From contig NZ_CP017990.1 in assembly GCF_002208095.1 (NCBI RefSeq), positions 2,108,001 to 2,172,000 on the forward strand: 64,000 nucleotides of DNA, read 5' to 3'. A model generated the notes under the pieces. That model was not told where the DNA came from. It was given only the letters and a program-made list of their open reading frames with translations, and ran no database searches. The DNA comes from Enterobacter cloacae complex sp. ECNIH7. Lineage in GTDB: Bacteria; Pseudomonadota; Gammaproteobacteria; Enterobacterales; Enterobacteriaceae. The translations under genes were made by a program, and so were the position numbers. The stretch's first letter is position 1. Each line of letters opens with the position of its first letter. Below are positions 1 to 8,823 of the stretch, one piece after another.

Positions 1-788
1 ACCACCAGATGTTCCGGCAGGTCGAACTCGGCCAGCGTTTCGCAGGCCGCCGCAATATCTTGGGCATGGTAATTGGGCTTCTTTCCGCCGCGCATAATGA
101 TATGCCCGTAAGGGTTACCGCTGGTCTGGTAGATGGTCATATGACCGCTCTTATCCGGCGACAGGAACATGTGGCTGGCACGGGCAGCGCGGATGGCATC
201 AACCGCGATACGGGTGTTGCCATCGGTCCCGTTTTTGAAGCCGACCGGGCATGAGAGGGCGGAGGCCATCTCACGGTGGATCTGGCTTTCGGTGGTGCGC
301 GCGCCAATCGCGCCCCAGCTGATCAGATCGGCGATAAACTGCCCGGTCACCATATCGAGAAACTCGGTCGCCGTCGGAACGCCCAGCTCGTTGACCTGTA
401 AAAGCAGCTTCCGCGCCAGCTCGATGCCGTGGTTAACGCGATAGCTGCCGTTCAGGTCAGGATCCGAAATCAGCCCCTTCCAGCCGACTACGGTACGCGG
501 TTTTTCAAAGTAGGTGCGCATCACGATCTCAAGGCGATGCTGGTACTTATCCCGCAGTCCCTGAAGTCGTTTTGCATAATCCATCGCGGCATCCAGATCG
601 TGGATAGAGCAAGGCCCAATCACTACCAGAAGACGTTTGTCTTCACCGTTCAGGATTTTTTCAATGCGGCGGCGGGAGGCCGTCACATGTTCCGCGACGG
701 CGGCGGAAACGGGATGCCGCTGTGCCAGTTCAGCCGGCGTGACCAGGCTGTCAATGCGCGCAGTGCGGAGTTCATCGGTTTTATTCAT
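1..788 (-). CDS. aroH: AroH, tryptophan-sensitive DAHP synthase (3' end outside window)
   Basis: Condenses phosphoenolpyruvate and erythrose 4-phosphate to DAHP, the first step of the shikimate pathway, in the cytoplasm. The visible 262 residues start MNKTDELRTARIDSLVTPAE and contain the class I DAHP synthase segments VVIGPCSIHD, GARTTESQIHREMAS and GFKNGTDG. E. coli AroH is about 348 residues, so roughly the last 85 are outside the window. The call of AroH rather than AroF or AroG rests on N-terminal similarity, the ppsR-ppsA neighbourhood and a TrpR-type operator upstream. PpsA makes the PEP that this enzyme consumes. Confidence 0.95.
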   Translation of the reverse strand, partial: MNKTDELRTARIDSLVTPAELAQRHPVSAAVAEHVTASRRRIEKILNGEDKRLLVVIGPCSIHDLDAAMDYAKRLQGLRDKYQHRLEIVMRTYFEKPRTVVGWKGLISDPDLNGSYRVNHGIELARKLLLQVNELGVPTATEFLDMVTGQFIADLISWGAIGARTTESQIHREMASALSCPVGFKNGTDGNTRIAVDAIRAARASHMFLSPDKSGHMTIYQTSGNPYGHIIMRGGKKPNYHAQDIAAACETLAEFDLPEHLV

Positions 789-928
789 GGAATGTCTCAG
801 AAAATTTTTGCTTCATCGGCAGACTACCGGGAAGTGATGGGCATCACCTTAAACCAATCCCTGCTGATTTCAAGTTCGGGGCGACACCGCCCCGTGGTTG
901 CAGATGATAATACCTGAATCTGAGCTAA

Positions 929-948
929 TGTACTAGCATATTAGTACA
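929..948. promoter_or_regulatory. TrpR operator candidate upstream of aroH
   Basis: The 20-bp dyad TGTACTAGCATATTAGTACA closely matches the known TrpR operator pattern (TGTACTAG-N4-CTAGTACA). It lies 141 bp upstream of the aroH start and covers the ppsR stop codon (941-943). TrpR repression of aroH is established in E. coli; here it is inferred from the sequence. Confidence 0.85.
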
Positions 949-1774
949 TGCGGCGATTAAGCCCCATGATGTCCAGAATTTTGGTGGCAATTTCTTCAAC
1001 CGAATAGTTGGTGCTGTTCAGCCACGGGATCTGGTTTTTGCGGTACAGCGCTTCCACTTCCGAGACCTCCATCCGGCACTGGCGCATGGAGGCGTAGCGG
1101 CTGTTCTCGCGGCGCTCCTCGCGGATGGCAGCAAGGCGTTCCGGGTTGATCGTCAGGCCGAACAGCTTGTGCTGCAGCGGCTTAAGGGCGGCGGGCAGCA
1201 CCAGGTTATCCATGTCGTCGGCGATAAACGGGTAGTTTGCGGCGCGAATGCCAAACTGCATCGCCAGATAAAGGCTGGTCGGGGTTTTGCCGCAGCGCGA
1301 CACGCCAAGCAGGATCACCTGCGCCTGGTCGAGATTTCGCAGCGAAATACCGTCGTCGTGGGCGAGGGTGTAGTCGATAGCGGCGATACGCGCGTCGTAC
1401 TTGGTCAGGTTGCCGGGGTTCAGCCCGTGGGTACGGTGGGCAATCGGGGTCGGGTCGAGCTTCAGCTCGCTTTGCAGCGGAGCCACCAGCGCCTGTACGA
1501 TATCCTGGCAGAAGCCTTCACTTTGCAGAATGATGGAGCGAATCTCCGGGATCACGATAGAGTAGAACACCAGCGGGCGGACGCCGGTCTGCTGGTAGAT
1601 GGCGTCAATCTGGTCCTTCACCGCTTTGGCGCGGCTCTCGTTTTCAACAAACGGCAGCGTGATGCTGTTAATCGAGACGGGAAACTGCGACATCACCGCG
1701 TGGCCCAGCACCTCGGCGGTGATCGCCGTACCATCAGAAATATAAAAAACGTGGCGATCGACAGCACTATCCAT
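941..1774 (-). CDS. ppsR: PpsR, PEP synthase regulatory kinase/pyrophosphorylase
   Basis: Bifunctional DUF299-family enzyme. It inactivates PEP synthase by ADP-dependent phosphorylation of a threonine and reactivates it by phosphate-dependent removal of that phosphate. The nucleotide-binding motif GVSRCGKT is present, followed by the conserved [16 protein letters not shown] segment. I chose the ATG at 1774 (277 residues, the E. coli length). The frame extends three codons upstream to a GTG, but the Shine-Dalgarno GGGTGAG suits the ATG. It is divergent from its target gene ppsA, as in E. coli. Confidence 0.96.
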   Translation of the reverse strand: MDSAVDRHVFYISDGTAITAEVLGHAVMSQFPVSINSITLPFVENESRAKAVKDQIDAIYQQTGVRPLVFYSIVIPEIRSIILQSEGFCQDIVQALVAPLQSELKLDPTPIAHRTHGLNPGNLTKYDARIAAIDYTLAHDDGISLRNLDQAQVILLGVSRCGKTPTSLYLAMQFGIRAANYPFIADDMDNLVLPAALKPLQHKLFGLTINPERLAAIREERRENSRYASMRQCRMEVSEVEALYRKNQIPWLNSTNYSVEEIATKILDIMGLNRRMY

Positions 1775-2109
1775 TTTACTCACCCTGAATATCAGACCTA
1801 ATTGTCTGAAAGCATAAATTAAAAAAGTAAATTACACAGCAAAGAACTTATCCTAATTATGAATGAAACGCTGTTTTTGATTTTCCTGAAAAGTGGATTT
1901 CATTTTTCAAATAGCGACTTTATTTTTGGGGTTTCTGGCTGAATATAGAGGAATCATCGGGTTAATCGTTGATGGGAAAGTATCCGAAAAGTTGAAATTT
2001 TAAATTGCTTACACGATTCACCGTTTTTTTAGCGGAAATAAATATGCCAGTATAAATACGTAGTCAGGTGTTACTTACTCCGATCAAATATCACAAAAGG
2101 ATTGTTTCG
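1775..2109. promoter_or_regulatory. ppsR-ppsA divergent control region with Cra-like site
   Basis: This 335-bp AT-rich region contains no gene. The minus-strand sequence GGTGAATCGTGTAA at 2009-2022 matches the Cra (FruR) consensus RSTGAAWCSNTHHW at 13 of 14 positions. It lies about 90-100 bp before the ppsA start. Cra activation of ppsA is established in E. coli, so this is a plausible activator site. No clear sigma-70 promoter was assigned. Confidence 0.5.
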
Positions 2110-4488
2110 ATGTCCAACAATGGCTCGTCACCGCTGGTGCTTTGGTATAACCAACTCGGCATGAATGATGTAGACAGAGTTGGGGGCAAAAATGCCTCCC
2201 TGGGTGAAATGATTACAAATCTGTCAGGTATGGGTGTCTCCGTACCGAACGGGTTTGCCACCACCGCCGATGCCTTTAACCTGTTTTTAGACCAGAGCGG
2301 TGTTAACCAGCGCATTTACGACCTGCTGGATAAAACGGATATTGATGACGTCACCGAGCTTGCCAAAGCCGGGGCGCAGATCCGCCAGTGGATCATCGAC
2401 ACACCTTTCCAGCCGGAACTGGAAAAAGCCATTCACGACGCGTACAACCAGCTCTCTGCTGACGACGCGCAGGCCTCCTTTGCCGTACGTTCCTCTGCGA
2501 CCGCAGAAGATATGCCGGACGCCTCGTTTGCCGGACAGCAGGAAACCTTCCTGAACGTCCAGGGTTACGATGCGGTGCTGGTGGCGGTGAAGCACGTGTT
2601 TGCTTCCCTGTTCAACGACCGCGCCATCTCCTATCGCGTGCACCAGGGCTACGACCATCGCGGCGTGGCGCTCTCCGCTGGCGTGCAGCGCATGGTGCGC
2701 TCGGACGTGGGCTCATCCGGCGTGATGTTCTCCATTGATACCGAATCCGGCTTCGACCAGGTGGTGTTTATCACCTCCGCGTGGGGTCTGGGTGAGATGG
2801 TGGTGCAGGGTGCGGTAAACCCTGACGAATTCTATGTCCACAAGCCAACGCTGGCCGCTGGCCGTCCGGCGGTGGTGCGCCGCACCATGGGCTCGAAAAA
2901 AATCCGCATGATCTATGCCCCGACCCAGGAGCATGGCAAGCAGGTTAAAATTGAAGATGTACCGCAGGAGCAGCGCGACCGCTTCTCCCTGACCGACGCC
3001 GAAGTGCAGGAACTGGCGAAGCAGGCGGTGCAGATCGAAAAACACTACGGCCGTCCGATGGACATCGAATGGGCAAAAGACGGTAACACCGGCAAGCTGT
3101 TTATCGTGCAGGCGCGTCCGGAAACCGTCCGCTCGCGCGGTCAGGTGATGGAGCGTTATACGCTGCACGCGCAGGGTAAAATCGTGGCGGAAGGCCGCGC
3201 CATCGGTCACCGCATCGGTGCCGGTCCGGTCAAAGTGATCCACGACATCAGCGAGATGAACCGTATTGAGCCAGGCGACGTGCTGGTAACCGACATGACC
3301 GACCCGGACTGGGAACCGATCATGAAGAAAGCGGCGGCTATCGTCACCAACCGCGGCGGTCGTACCTGCCACGCGGCGATCATTGCCCGCGAGCTGGGTA
3401 TTCCTGCGGTTGTCGGCTGCGGTGACGCCACCGAGCGCATGAAGGACGGACAGAACGTGACCGTCTCCTGTGCCGAAGGCGATACCGGCTACGTCTACGC
3501 CGATATCCTCGACTTCAGCGTGAAGAGCTCAAGCGTGGATACCATGCCGGACCTGCCGCTGAAGATCATGATGAACGTCGGCAACCCGGACCGCGCGTTT
3601 GACTTCGCCTGCCTGCCGAACGAAGGCGTTGGCCTGGCGCGTCTGGAATTTATCATCAACCGTATGATCGGCGTTCACCCGCGCGCGCTGCTGGAGTTTG
3701 ACGACCAGGAGCCGAAGCTGCAGAACGAAATCCGCGAGATGATGAAAGGCTACGACTCGCCGAAAGAGTTCTACGTCGGCCGTCTGACCGAAGGGATCGC
3801 GACGCTGGGCGCTGCCTTCTATCCAAAACGCGTGATCGTGCGTCTGTCTGACTTTAAGTCTAACGAGTACGCCAACCTGGTCGGCGGCGAGCGCTACGAG
3901 CCGGAAGAAGAGAACCCGATGCTGGGCTTCCGCGGGGCCGGACGCTACGTGTCCGACAGCTTCCGCGACTGCTTCGCGCTGGAGTGTGAAGCGGTGAAAC
4001 GCGTGCGCAACGACATGGGACTGACCAACGTCGAAATCATGATCCCGTTCGTGCGTACCGTGGATCAGGCGAAAGCCGTTGTGGACGAGCTGGCGCGTCA
4101 GGGTCTGAAGCGCGGCGAGAACGGGCTGAAGATCATCATGATGTGCGAAATCCCGTCCAACGCCCTGCTTGCCGAGCAGTTCCTCGAGCACTTCGACGGC
4201 TTCTCTATCGGCTCGAACGACATGACGCAGCTGACGCTGGGTCTGGACCGCGACTCCGGCGTGGTCTCCGAGCTGTTCGACGAGCGCAACGAGGCGGTGA
4301 AAGCGCTGCTCTCCATGTCCATCCGCGCGGCGAAGAAGCAGGGTAAATACGTCGGGATCTGCGGTCAGGGTCCATCTGACCATGAAGACTTTGCCGCATG
4401 GCTGATGGAAGAGGGGATCGATAGCCTGTCCCTGAACCCGGACACCGTGGTGCAAACCTGGCTGAGCCTGGCGGAACTGAACAAGTAA
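2110..4488 (+). CDS. ppsA: PpsA, phosphoenolpyruvate synthase
   Basis: Converts pyruvate, ATP and water to PEP, AMP and phosphate, the entry step of gluconeogenesis from C3 compounds. The start at [14 protein letters not shown] gives 792 residues, identical to the E. coli length, with AAAGGA as ribosome site. The frame is open a further 14 codons upstream, but those are not conserved. Order: N-terminal ATP-grasp nucleotide domain with [20 protein letters not shown]; swivelling phosphohistidine domain with [21 protein letters not shown], where the His after TC is phosphorylated; C-terminal PEP/pyruvate TIM barrel with [20 protein letters not shown] and a late CGQGPSD. PpsR, encoded divergently, controls it. 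Confidence 0.98.
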   Translation: MSNNGSSPLVLWYNQLGMNDVDRVGGKNASLGEMITNLSGMGVSVPNGFATTADAFNLFLDQSGVNQRIYDLLDKTDIDDVTELAKAGAQIRQWIIDTPFQPELEKAIHDAYNQLSADDAQASFAVRSSATAEDMPDASFAGQQETFLNVQGYDAVLVAVKHVFASLFNDRAISYRVHQGYDHRGVALSAGVQRMVRSDVGSSGVMFSIDTESGFDQVVFITSAWGLGEMVVQGAVNPDEFYVHKPTLAAGRPAVVRRTMGSKKIRMIYAPTQEHGKQVKIEDVPQEQRDRFSLTDAEVQELAKQAVQIEKHYGRPMDIEWAKDGNTGKLFIVQARPETVRSRGQVMERYTLHAQGKIVAEGRAIGHRIGAGPVKVIHDISEMNRIEPGDVLVTDMTDPDWEPIMKKAAAIVTNRGGRTCHAAIIARELGIPAVVGCGDATERMKDGQNVTVSCAEGDTGYVYADILDFSVKSSSVDTMPDLPLKIMMNVGNPDRAFDFACLPNEGVGLARLEFIINRMIGVHPRALLEFDDQEPKLQNEIREMMKGYDSPKEFYVGRLTEGIATLGAAFYPKRVIVRLSDFKSNEYANLVGGERYEPEEENPMLGFRGAGRYVSDSFRDCFALECEAVKRVRNDMGLTNVEIMIPFVRTVDQAKAVVDELARQGLKRGENGLKIIMMCEIPSNALLAEQFLEHFDGFSIGSNDMTQLTLGLDRDSGVVSELFDERNEAVKALLSMSIRAAKKQGKYVGICGQGPSDHEDFAAWLMEEGIDSLSLNPDTVVQTWLSLAELNK

Positions 4489-4503
4489 CGCCACGCTGAC
4501 CCG

Positions 4504-4537
4504 AAAAGGCGAGGATATTATTCCTCGCCTTTTTTAT
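4504..4537 (+). terminator. ppsA terminator
   Basis: A strong stem, AAGGCGAGGA / TCCTCGCCTT, is followed by a T run, 15 bp after the ppsA stop. Confidence 0.9.
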
Positions 4538-4592
4538 TTCATTTCTTATTTGCTCCCCATCACAAATAAAGTAAAAAACCAAATATCATAAT

Positions 4593-4638
4593 TTGTCTGT
4601 CAATTTAGACAATTGTTAGCGCGCAAACCGTTGCTAAT
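4593..4638. promoter_or_regulatory. Candidate operators upstream of the GPH-GH3 operon
   Basis: Two adjacent dyads lie 85-130 bp before the transporter start. The first is TTGTCT-N8-AGACAA at 4593-4612. The second is TTAGC-N13-GCTAA at 4616-4638, whose centre holds GCAA-N4-TTGC and looks LacI-like. No regulator gene is adjacent. A function as operators is inference from symmetry and position. Confidence 0.35.
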
Positions 4639-4721
4639 ACTTGAGCCTTACTGCGCATTTCCCTTAAGAAGATGCGCAACTGGTTGAAATACGTTTTAAC
4701 CTGATAAAAAGGCAAATAACA

Positions 4722-6122
4722 ATGACACTCTCCTCTGTATTGCGTACCAAAGATAAAATAGGTTATGGCTTAGGCGATATGGCCAGCGCGCTGGTCTGGC
4801 AAACGGCAACCTTATTTCTCGCTTATTTTTATACAGACGTATTTGGGCTACCCGCCGCGATTATGGGCACCATGTTTTTAGTGGTGCGCGTGGTCGATGC
4901 GTTTGTCGATCCGTGCATTGGCGCCCTGGTTGACCGCACCCGGACGCGTCACGGACGTTTCCGTCCCTGGCTGCTGTGGTTTGCTATCCCGTTTGGCGTG
5001 AGCTGCCTCATTACCTTCTATGTGCCGGACGTTGGGCCGACGGCAAAAATCATTTACGCCTGCATAACCTACGCCATCTTAAGCCTGATTTACTCCGCGA
5101 TTAACGTGCCTTACTGTGCCATGCCCGGCGCGCTGACGCTGGATCCGCGCGAGCGCCACTCTCTGCAGTCGTGGCGCTTTGGCCTGTCGTTTATCGGCGG
5201 ATTGATCGTGACGGTGATTGCCCTGCCGCTGGTCTCACTGTTAGGCCAGGGCAATGTGCAGAAAGGCTATTTCTATGCCATGAGCCTGATGGGGCTGCTG
5301 GGAATCGTTCTGTTTTTCTGCTGTTTCCTGATGACCCGCGAGCGTTATTCTCCGCGCAATGATACCTCCGGCTCCATGCTCACCGATTTAAAACTGCTGG
5401 CCGGGAACAGCCAGTGGCGTATTGTGTTCCTGTTTAATATTTTGCTGTTAACGGCGGTGGTGACGCGCGGTTCCGCCACCATGTATTACGTGAACTATGT
5501 GCTGCTGCGTCCGGATCTGGTTTTTGCCTTTATTGTTTCCGGCATGGTGGCCTCCTTAAGCGGCGCATTATTATCTGAACGACTGCTGGGGAAATTTGAC
5601 CGCGTGCGCGCCTACCAGTGGACGATTATCTCCTTCGTTATCTTCGGCGCGCTGATTTTCTTCCTGCCTCCTTCACAGGTGTGGCTAATCTTTGGCCTTA
5701 ACATCGTCTTTAGCTTTATTCAAAACCTTACCACGCCGCTGCAGTGGACCATGTTCTCCGATGTGGTCGACTACGAAGAGCACCGCAGCGGCCGTCGTCT
5801 GGACGGGCTGGTTTTCTCCACCGCGCTGTTTGCCATCAAGTTTGGCCTGGCGCTGGGCGGGGCGGTCGTCGGCTGGGTGCTTGGCATGGTGGATTACGCC
5901 CCGGGCCAGGCAACCCAGGCGCCAGGCGTTCTCTCGACCATCAACGCGCTTTTCACCCTTATCCCGTGCGCGCTGTTCCTCTGCATGGTCGCGCTGCTTG
6001 CCATCTACAAGCTAAACAGCCGGCTGGTGGATTCCATCGCCCGGGAGCTGGCCAGCAAGCGTGAAGTCAGACCCGAAGCGGGGCAGCTCAGCCCGGCAAC
6101 CCCTTCCGCACTACAGGAGTAA
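4722..6122 (+). CDS. GPH-family glycoside/sugar:cation symporter
   Basis: A 466-residue inner-membrane protein of the MelB/YicJ (glycoside-pentoside-hexuronide) family. Members take up sugars or glycosides with H+ or Na+. It has about 12 hydrophobic helices. The family signature follows helix 2: VDAFVDPCIGALVDRTRTRHGRFRPWLL, written here by its ends VDAFVDP and RHGRFRPW. A second conserved motif, FSDVVDYEEHRSGRR, is in the C half. The stop is 3 bp before a GH3 glycosidase start, so the two form an operon. The likely substrate is a beta-glucoside or beta-xyloside hydrolysed inside the cell. Exact sugar unknown. Confidence 0.88.
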   Translation: MTLSSVLRTKDKIGYGLGDMASALVWQTATLFLAYFYTDVFGLPAAIMGTMFLVVRVVDAFVDPCIGALVDRTRTRHGRFRPWLLWFAIPFGVSCLITFYVPDVGPTAKIIYACITYAILSLIYSAINVPYCAMPGALTLDPRERHSLQSWRFGLSFIGGLIVTVIALPLVSLLGQGNVQKGYFYAMSLMGLLGIVLFFCCFLMTRERYSPRNDTSGSMLTDLKLLAGNSQWRIVFLFNILLLTAVVTRGSATMYYVNYVLLRPDLVFAFIVSGMVASLSGALLSERLLGKFDRVRAYQWTIISFVIFGALIFFLPPSQVWLIFGLNIVFSFIQNLTTPLQWTMFSDVVDYEEHRSGRRLDGLVFSTALFAIKFGLALGGAVVGWVLGMVDYAPGQATQAPGVLSTINALFTLIPCALFLCMVALLAIYKLNSRLVDSIARELASKREVRPEAGQLSPATPSALQE

Positions 6123-6125
6123 AAC

Positions 6126-8501
6126 ATGACGACTATCTATAAGGACGCGGGACGTCCCGTGCACGAGCGCGTCGCTGACTTACTGGCGCGCATGACCCCG
6201 GAAGAGAAGTTCGCCCAGATGCACGCGTACTGGCTGATCCTCGATGAAAACGGTAACCACCGCGAGCGCAGCGATCTGAGTGACGAATTCGCCGGCGTGA
6301 GCGAGCAGGCTGCGCTCAGCGAACGGCTTAAGCTGGGCGTCGGGCAGATCACGCGTCCGCTGGGCACCCACATCGTTGACGCGAAAACCGGCGTGCGCGC
6401 GGCGAATCGCCTGCAGCGCATGATGATGGAAGAGACGCGGCTCGGCATTCCGGCGCTGTTCCATGAAGAGTGTCTGGTGGGGCTGCTGTGCAAAGACGCC
6501 ACCCTGTTCCCGTCGTCATTGAACTACGGTTCGACCTGGGATTCGGAGCTGGTGCAGAGGGCGGCAGAGCAGATCGGCAAAGAGGCGCGCTCCGTCGGCT
6601 GCCAACAGGGGCTTGCGCCGGTGCTGGACGTGTCCCGAGACGTGCGCTGGGGGCGAACCGAAGAGACCTTCGGAGAAGATCCCTGGCTGGTGGGCGTGAT
6701 GGCGACCGCCTACGTGAAGGGTTTACAGGGCGATAAGCGCGACCTGCTGGCAACCCTGAAACATTACGTGGGTCACTCGTTCAGCGAAGGAGCGCGCAAC
6801 CATGCGCCGGTCCATCTGGGGTTCAGCGAGCTGAACGACACCTTCCTGCTGCCGTTTGAAATGGCGGTCAAGCTGGCAAACGCCGGTTCGGTTATGCCCG
6901 CGTACCACGATATTGATAACCAGCCGGGGCACAGCGACAGCTTCCTGCTGACCACCGTCCTGCGCGAGCAGTGGGGATTCGACGGTATTATTGTGGCGGA
7001 CTACGGCGGCGTCAGCCTGCTGCACCAGCACCACGGGATTTCCCACGACGCGGCCGAATCTGCCGCGCTGGCGTTCAACGCCGGGCTGGACGTTGAGCTG
7101 CCGAAAGACGACTGCGCGCGGCATCTGGCGGAAGCGGTAGAGCGCGGGCTGATCTCTATGGCGAAGGTCGATGAGATCGTGGCGCGTACGCTGACGGAAA
7201 AATTCCGCCTTGGCCTGTTTGAAAACCCGTACGCGGATGAAAACGGTATCGACCTGCAAAACGATATGACCCGCCGGGCCGCGCGGGAGGTGGCGACGAA
7301 ATCGCTCACGCTGCTGGAAAATAACGGCATTTTACCGCTAGGCGGCAAACCTCGGGTCGCGGTAGTGGGGCCGACGGCAGACGATCCGCTGGCGTTACTC
7401 AGCGGCTACAGCTTCCCGGTGCATTTGATCATCAGCGATATGGTGGAAGAGACCTCGCAGGTCACGACCCCGCGCGCGGCGCTGGAGCAGTATCTCGGTG
7501 CTTCGAACGTCCGCTATGCCAAAGGGTGCCACATCATCGAAAAACGGATGGCGGGCGCGCCGGTCTTCCCGGGCGACAGCGGCGGCAAACCGATGCAGCA
7601 GTCGCCGGTATCGCAAAGTACCACTCTAATCCCCGAGGCCGTGAACGCCGCGCAGGAGAGTGACGTGGTGGTGGCCTGCGTGGGCGATCTCGCCGGGCTG
7701 TTCCAGAGCGGTACCGTGGGGGAAGGTTCCGATACCGACTCCCTGAACCTGCCGGGCGTGCAGCAACAGCTGCTGGAAGCGCTGGTCGCCACCGGTAAAC
7801 CGGTGATTGTGGTGATGACCGGGGGGCGTCCATACAACCTGCAGGGTCTGGAAGACAAGGTCGCGGCGCTGATGATGGCCTGGGCGCCGGGGCAGGAAGG
7901 GGGCTGGGCGATTGCGGACGTGTTAACCGGACGCGCGGAGCCGCAGGGGCGTCTGGTAGTGAGCGTGCCGAAAAGCGCCGGCGCGATGCCGTATTACTAC
8001 AATCACAAGCTCAAAAGCGGCGGTACGCCGTTTGCGTTCCATTTCGGTTCGCGTTACCCGTTTGGCTTCGGCCTCGGCTGGACGCAGTTTAGCTGGGGTG
8101 CAGCCCGCGTCGCCGAAAGCAGCGTGCCGGTCGAGGGAGAGGTGACGCTGAGCGTAGATATCACCAATACCGGGGAGCGCAGCGGCAGCGAGGTGGTGCA
8201 GGTTTACGTCAGGGATAAGGTCGCCACCCAAGTGCGGCCGCTTCAGGAGCTGAAGGCCTTCCAGCGCGTCACGCTCTCACCGGGCGAAACCGCCACGCTC
8301 ACCTTTACGCTGCCGGTTGAGATGTTCAACTTCACCCGTCGCGACGGAAAACGCATCGTTGAGCCGGGCGAGTTTGAGCTGCAGGTTGGCGCATCGTCGG
8401 CGGATATCCGCGAGGCGGTGACGGTCAATGCGACAGGAGAAACGCGGGTGCTGCCTGCTGAGTGGCGAATGCTCAGTACCTGTGAGGTCAGACGCGCGTA
8501 G
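6126..8501 (+). CDS. GH3 beta-glycosidase, cytoplasmic
   Basis: A 791-residue glycoside hydrolase family 3 enzyme that should release terminal beta-linked glucose or xylose. There is no signal peptide, so it acts in the cytoplasm on sugar imported by the adjacent GPH symporter. The N-terminal TIM barrel has the KH pair at 212-213 (LATLKHYVGHS) and the probable nucleophile Asp292 in GIIVADYGG. The alpha/beta sandwich follows from about 310. A fibronectin-III-like domain lies at the C end (EVVQVYVRDKV, LKAFQRV). Shine-Dalgarno AGGAG lies 5-6 bp before ATG. It could be called BglX-like, but BglX is periplasmic. Specificity between glucosidase and xylosidase cannot be read from sequence alone. 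Confidence 0.9.
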   Translation: MTTIYKDAGRPVHERVADLLARMTPEEKFAQMHAYWLILDENGNHRERSDLSDEFAGVSEQAALSERLKLGVGQITRPLGTHIVDAKTGVRAANRLQRMMMEETRLGIPALFHEECLVGLLCKDATLFPSSLNYGSTWDSELVQRAAEQIGKEARSVGCQQGLAPVLDVSRDVRWGRTEETFGEDPWLVGVMATAYVKGLQGDKRDLLATLKHYVGHSFSEGARNHAPVHLGFSELNDTFLLPFEMAVKLANAGSVMPAYHDIDNQPGHSDSFLLTTVLREQWGFDGIIVADYGGVSLLHQHHGISHDAAESAALAFNAGLDVELPKDDCARHLAEAVERGLISMAKVDEIVARTLTEKFRLGLFENPYADENGIDLQNDMTRRAAREVATKSLTLLENNGILPLGGKPRVAVVGPTADDPLALLSGYSFPVHLIISDMVEETSQVTTPRAALEQYLGASNVRYAKGCHIIEKRMAGAPVFPGDSGGKPMQQSPVSQSTTLIPEAVNAAQESDVVVACVGDLAGLFQSGTVGEGSDTDSLNLPGVQQQLLEALVATGKPVIVVMTGGRPYNLQGLEDKVAALMMAWAPGQEGGWAIADVLTGRAEPQGRLVVSVPKSAGAMPYYYNHKLKSGGTPFAFHFGSRYPFGFGLGWTQFSWGAARVAESSVPVEGEVTLSVDITNTGERSGSEVVQVYVRDKVATQVRPLQELKAFQRVTLSPGETATLTFTLPVEMFNFTRRDGKRIVEPGEFELQVGASSADIREAVTVNATGETRVLPAEWRMLSTCEVRRA

Positions 8502-8508
8502 TCAGGAT

Positions 8509-8614
8509 AAAAAAAAGCCCATCGTGGGAGATGGGCAAAGACTACACACAGCAATTCGTTGTTTCACTCAGGGGATTTCCATGCTTATAAATCAAGGTGT
8601 TGATTTATAACCGT
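8509..8614 (-). ncRNA. rprA: RprA small regulatory RNA
   Basis: The minus strand reads ACGGTTATAAATCAACACCT, then a self-complementary TTGATTTATAAGCATGG, then GAAATCCCCTGAGTG and a terminator stem GCCCATC / GATGGGC with eight T. I recognise this as the E. coli RprA sequence with only a few changes, in the same place next to ydiK. RprA is an Hfq-bound sRNA that activates rpoS translation and represses csgD. Its 3' end lies 7 bp from the stop of the convergent GH3 gene. The -10 just upstream is CCTACTATTAG. Confidence 0.95.
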
Positions 8615-8642
8615 GTGCTAATAGTAGGCATTGTGTTATTTA

Positions 8643-8663
8643 GCGTCGATCGGATTCGTCTCA
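8643..8663 (-). promoter_or_regulatory. RcsB box of rprA
   Basis: The minus strand reads TGAGACGAATC then CGATCGACGC, 29-49 bp upstream of the inferred RprA start. This matches the E. coli rprA RcsB box as I recall it. Phosphorelay activation of rprA by RcsCDB is established in E. coli. Confidence 0.85.
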
Positions 8664-8787
8664 ATAGTTAAAGAGACGTAAAGAATTCTTGAGGTTATTA
8701 GTAGACTTACTGCTGAAAAGACGGGTCTGACCAGTGAGCAATGAATAAATACTTTAGCAACGTTTAAGTATCATGCGGGAGAGTGTA

Positions 8788-8814
8788 GGCCGGGTGAGCG
8801 TTAACGCCACCCGG
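8788..8814. repeat. REP-like palindrome
   Basis: GCCGGGTG-AGCGTTAACGC-CACCCGGC is a REP-type extragenic palindrome just downstream of the ydiK stop. Between it and the rprA promoter (about 8664-8787) I see no gene. Confidence 0.7.
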
Positions 8815-8823
8815 CAGCATACC

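Noticed and set aside
3529..4494. 321-codon minus-strand ORF inside ppsA
   Set aside because: Antisense to the conserved PEP-binding domain; no ribosome site or family.
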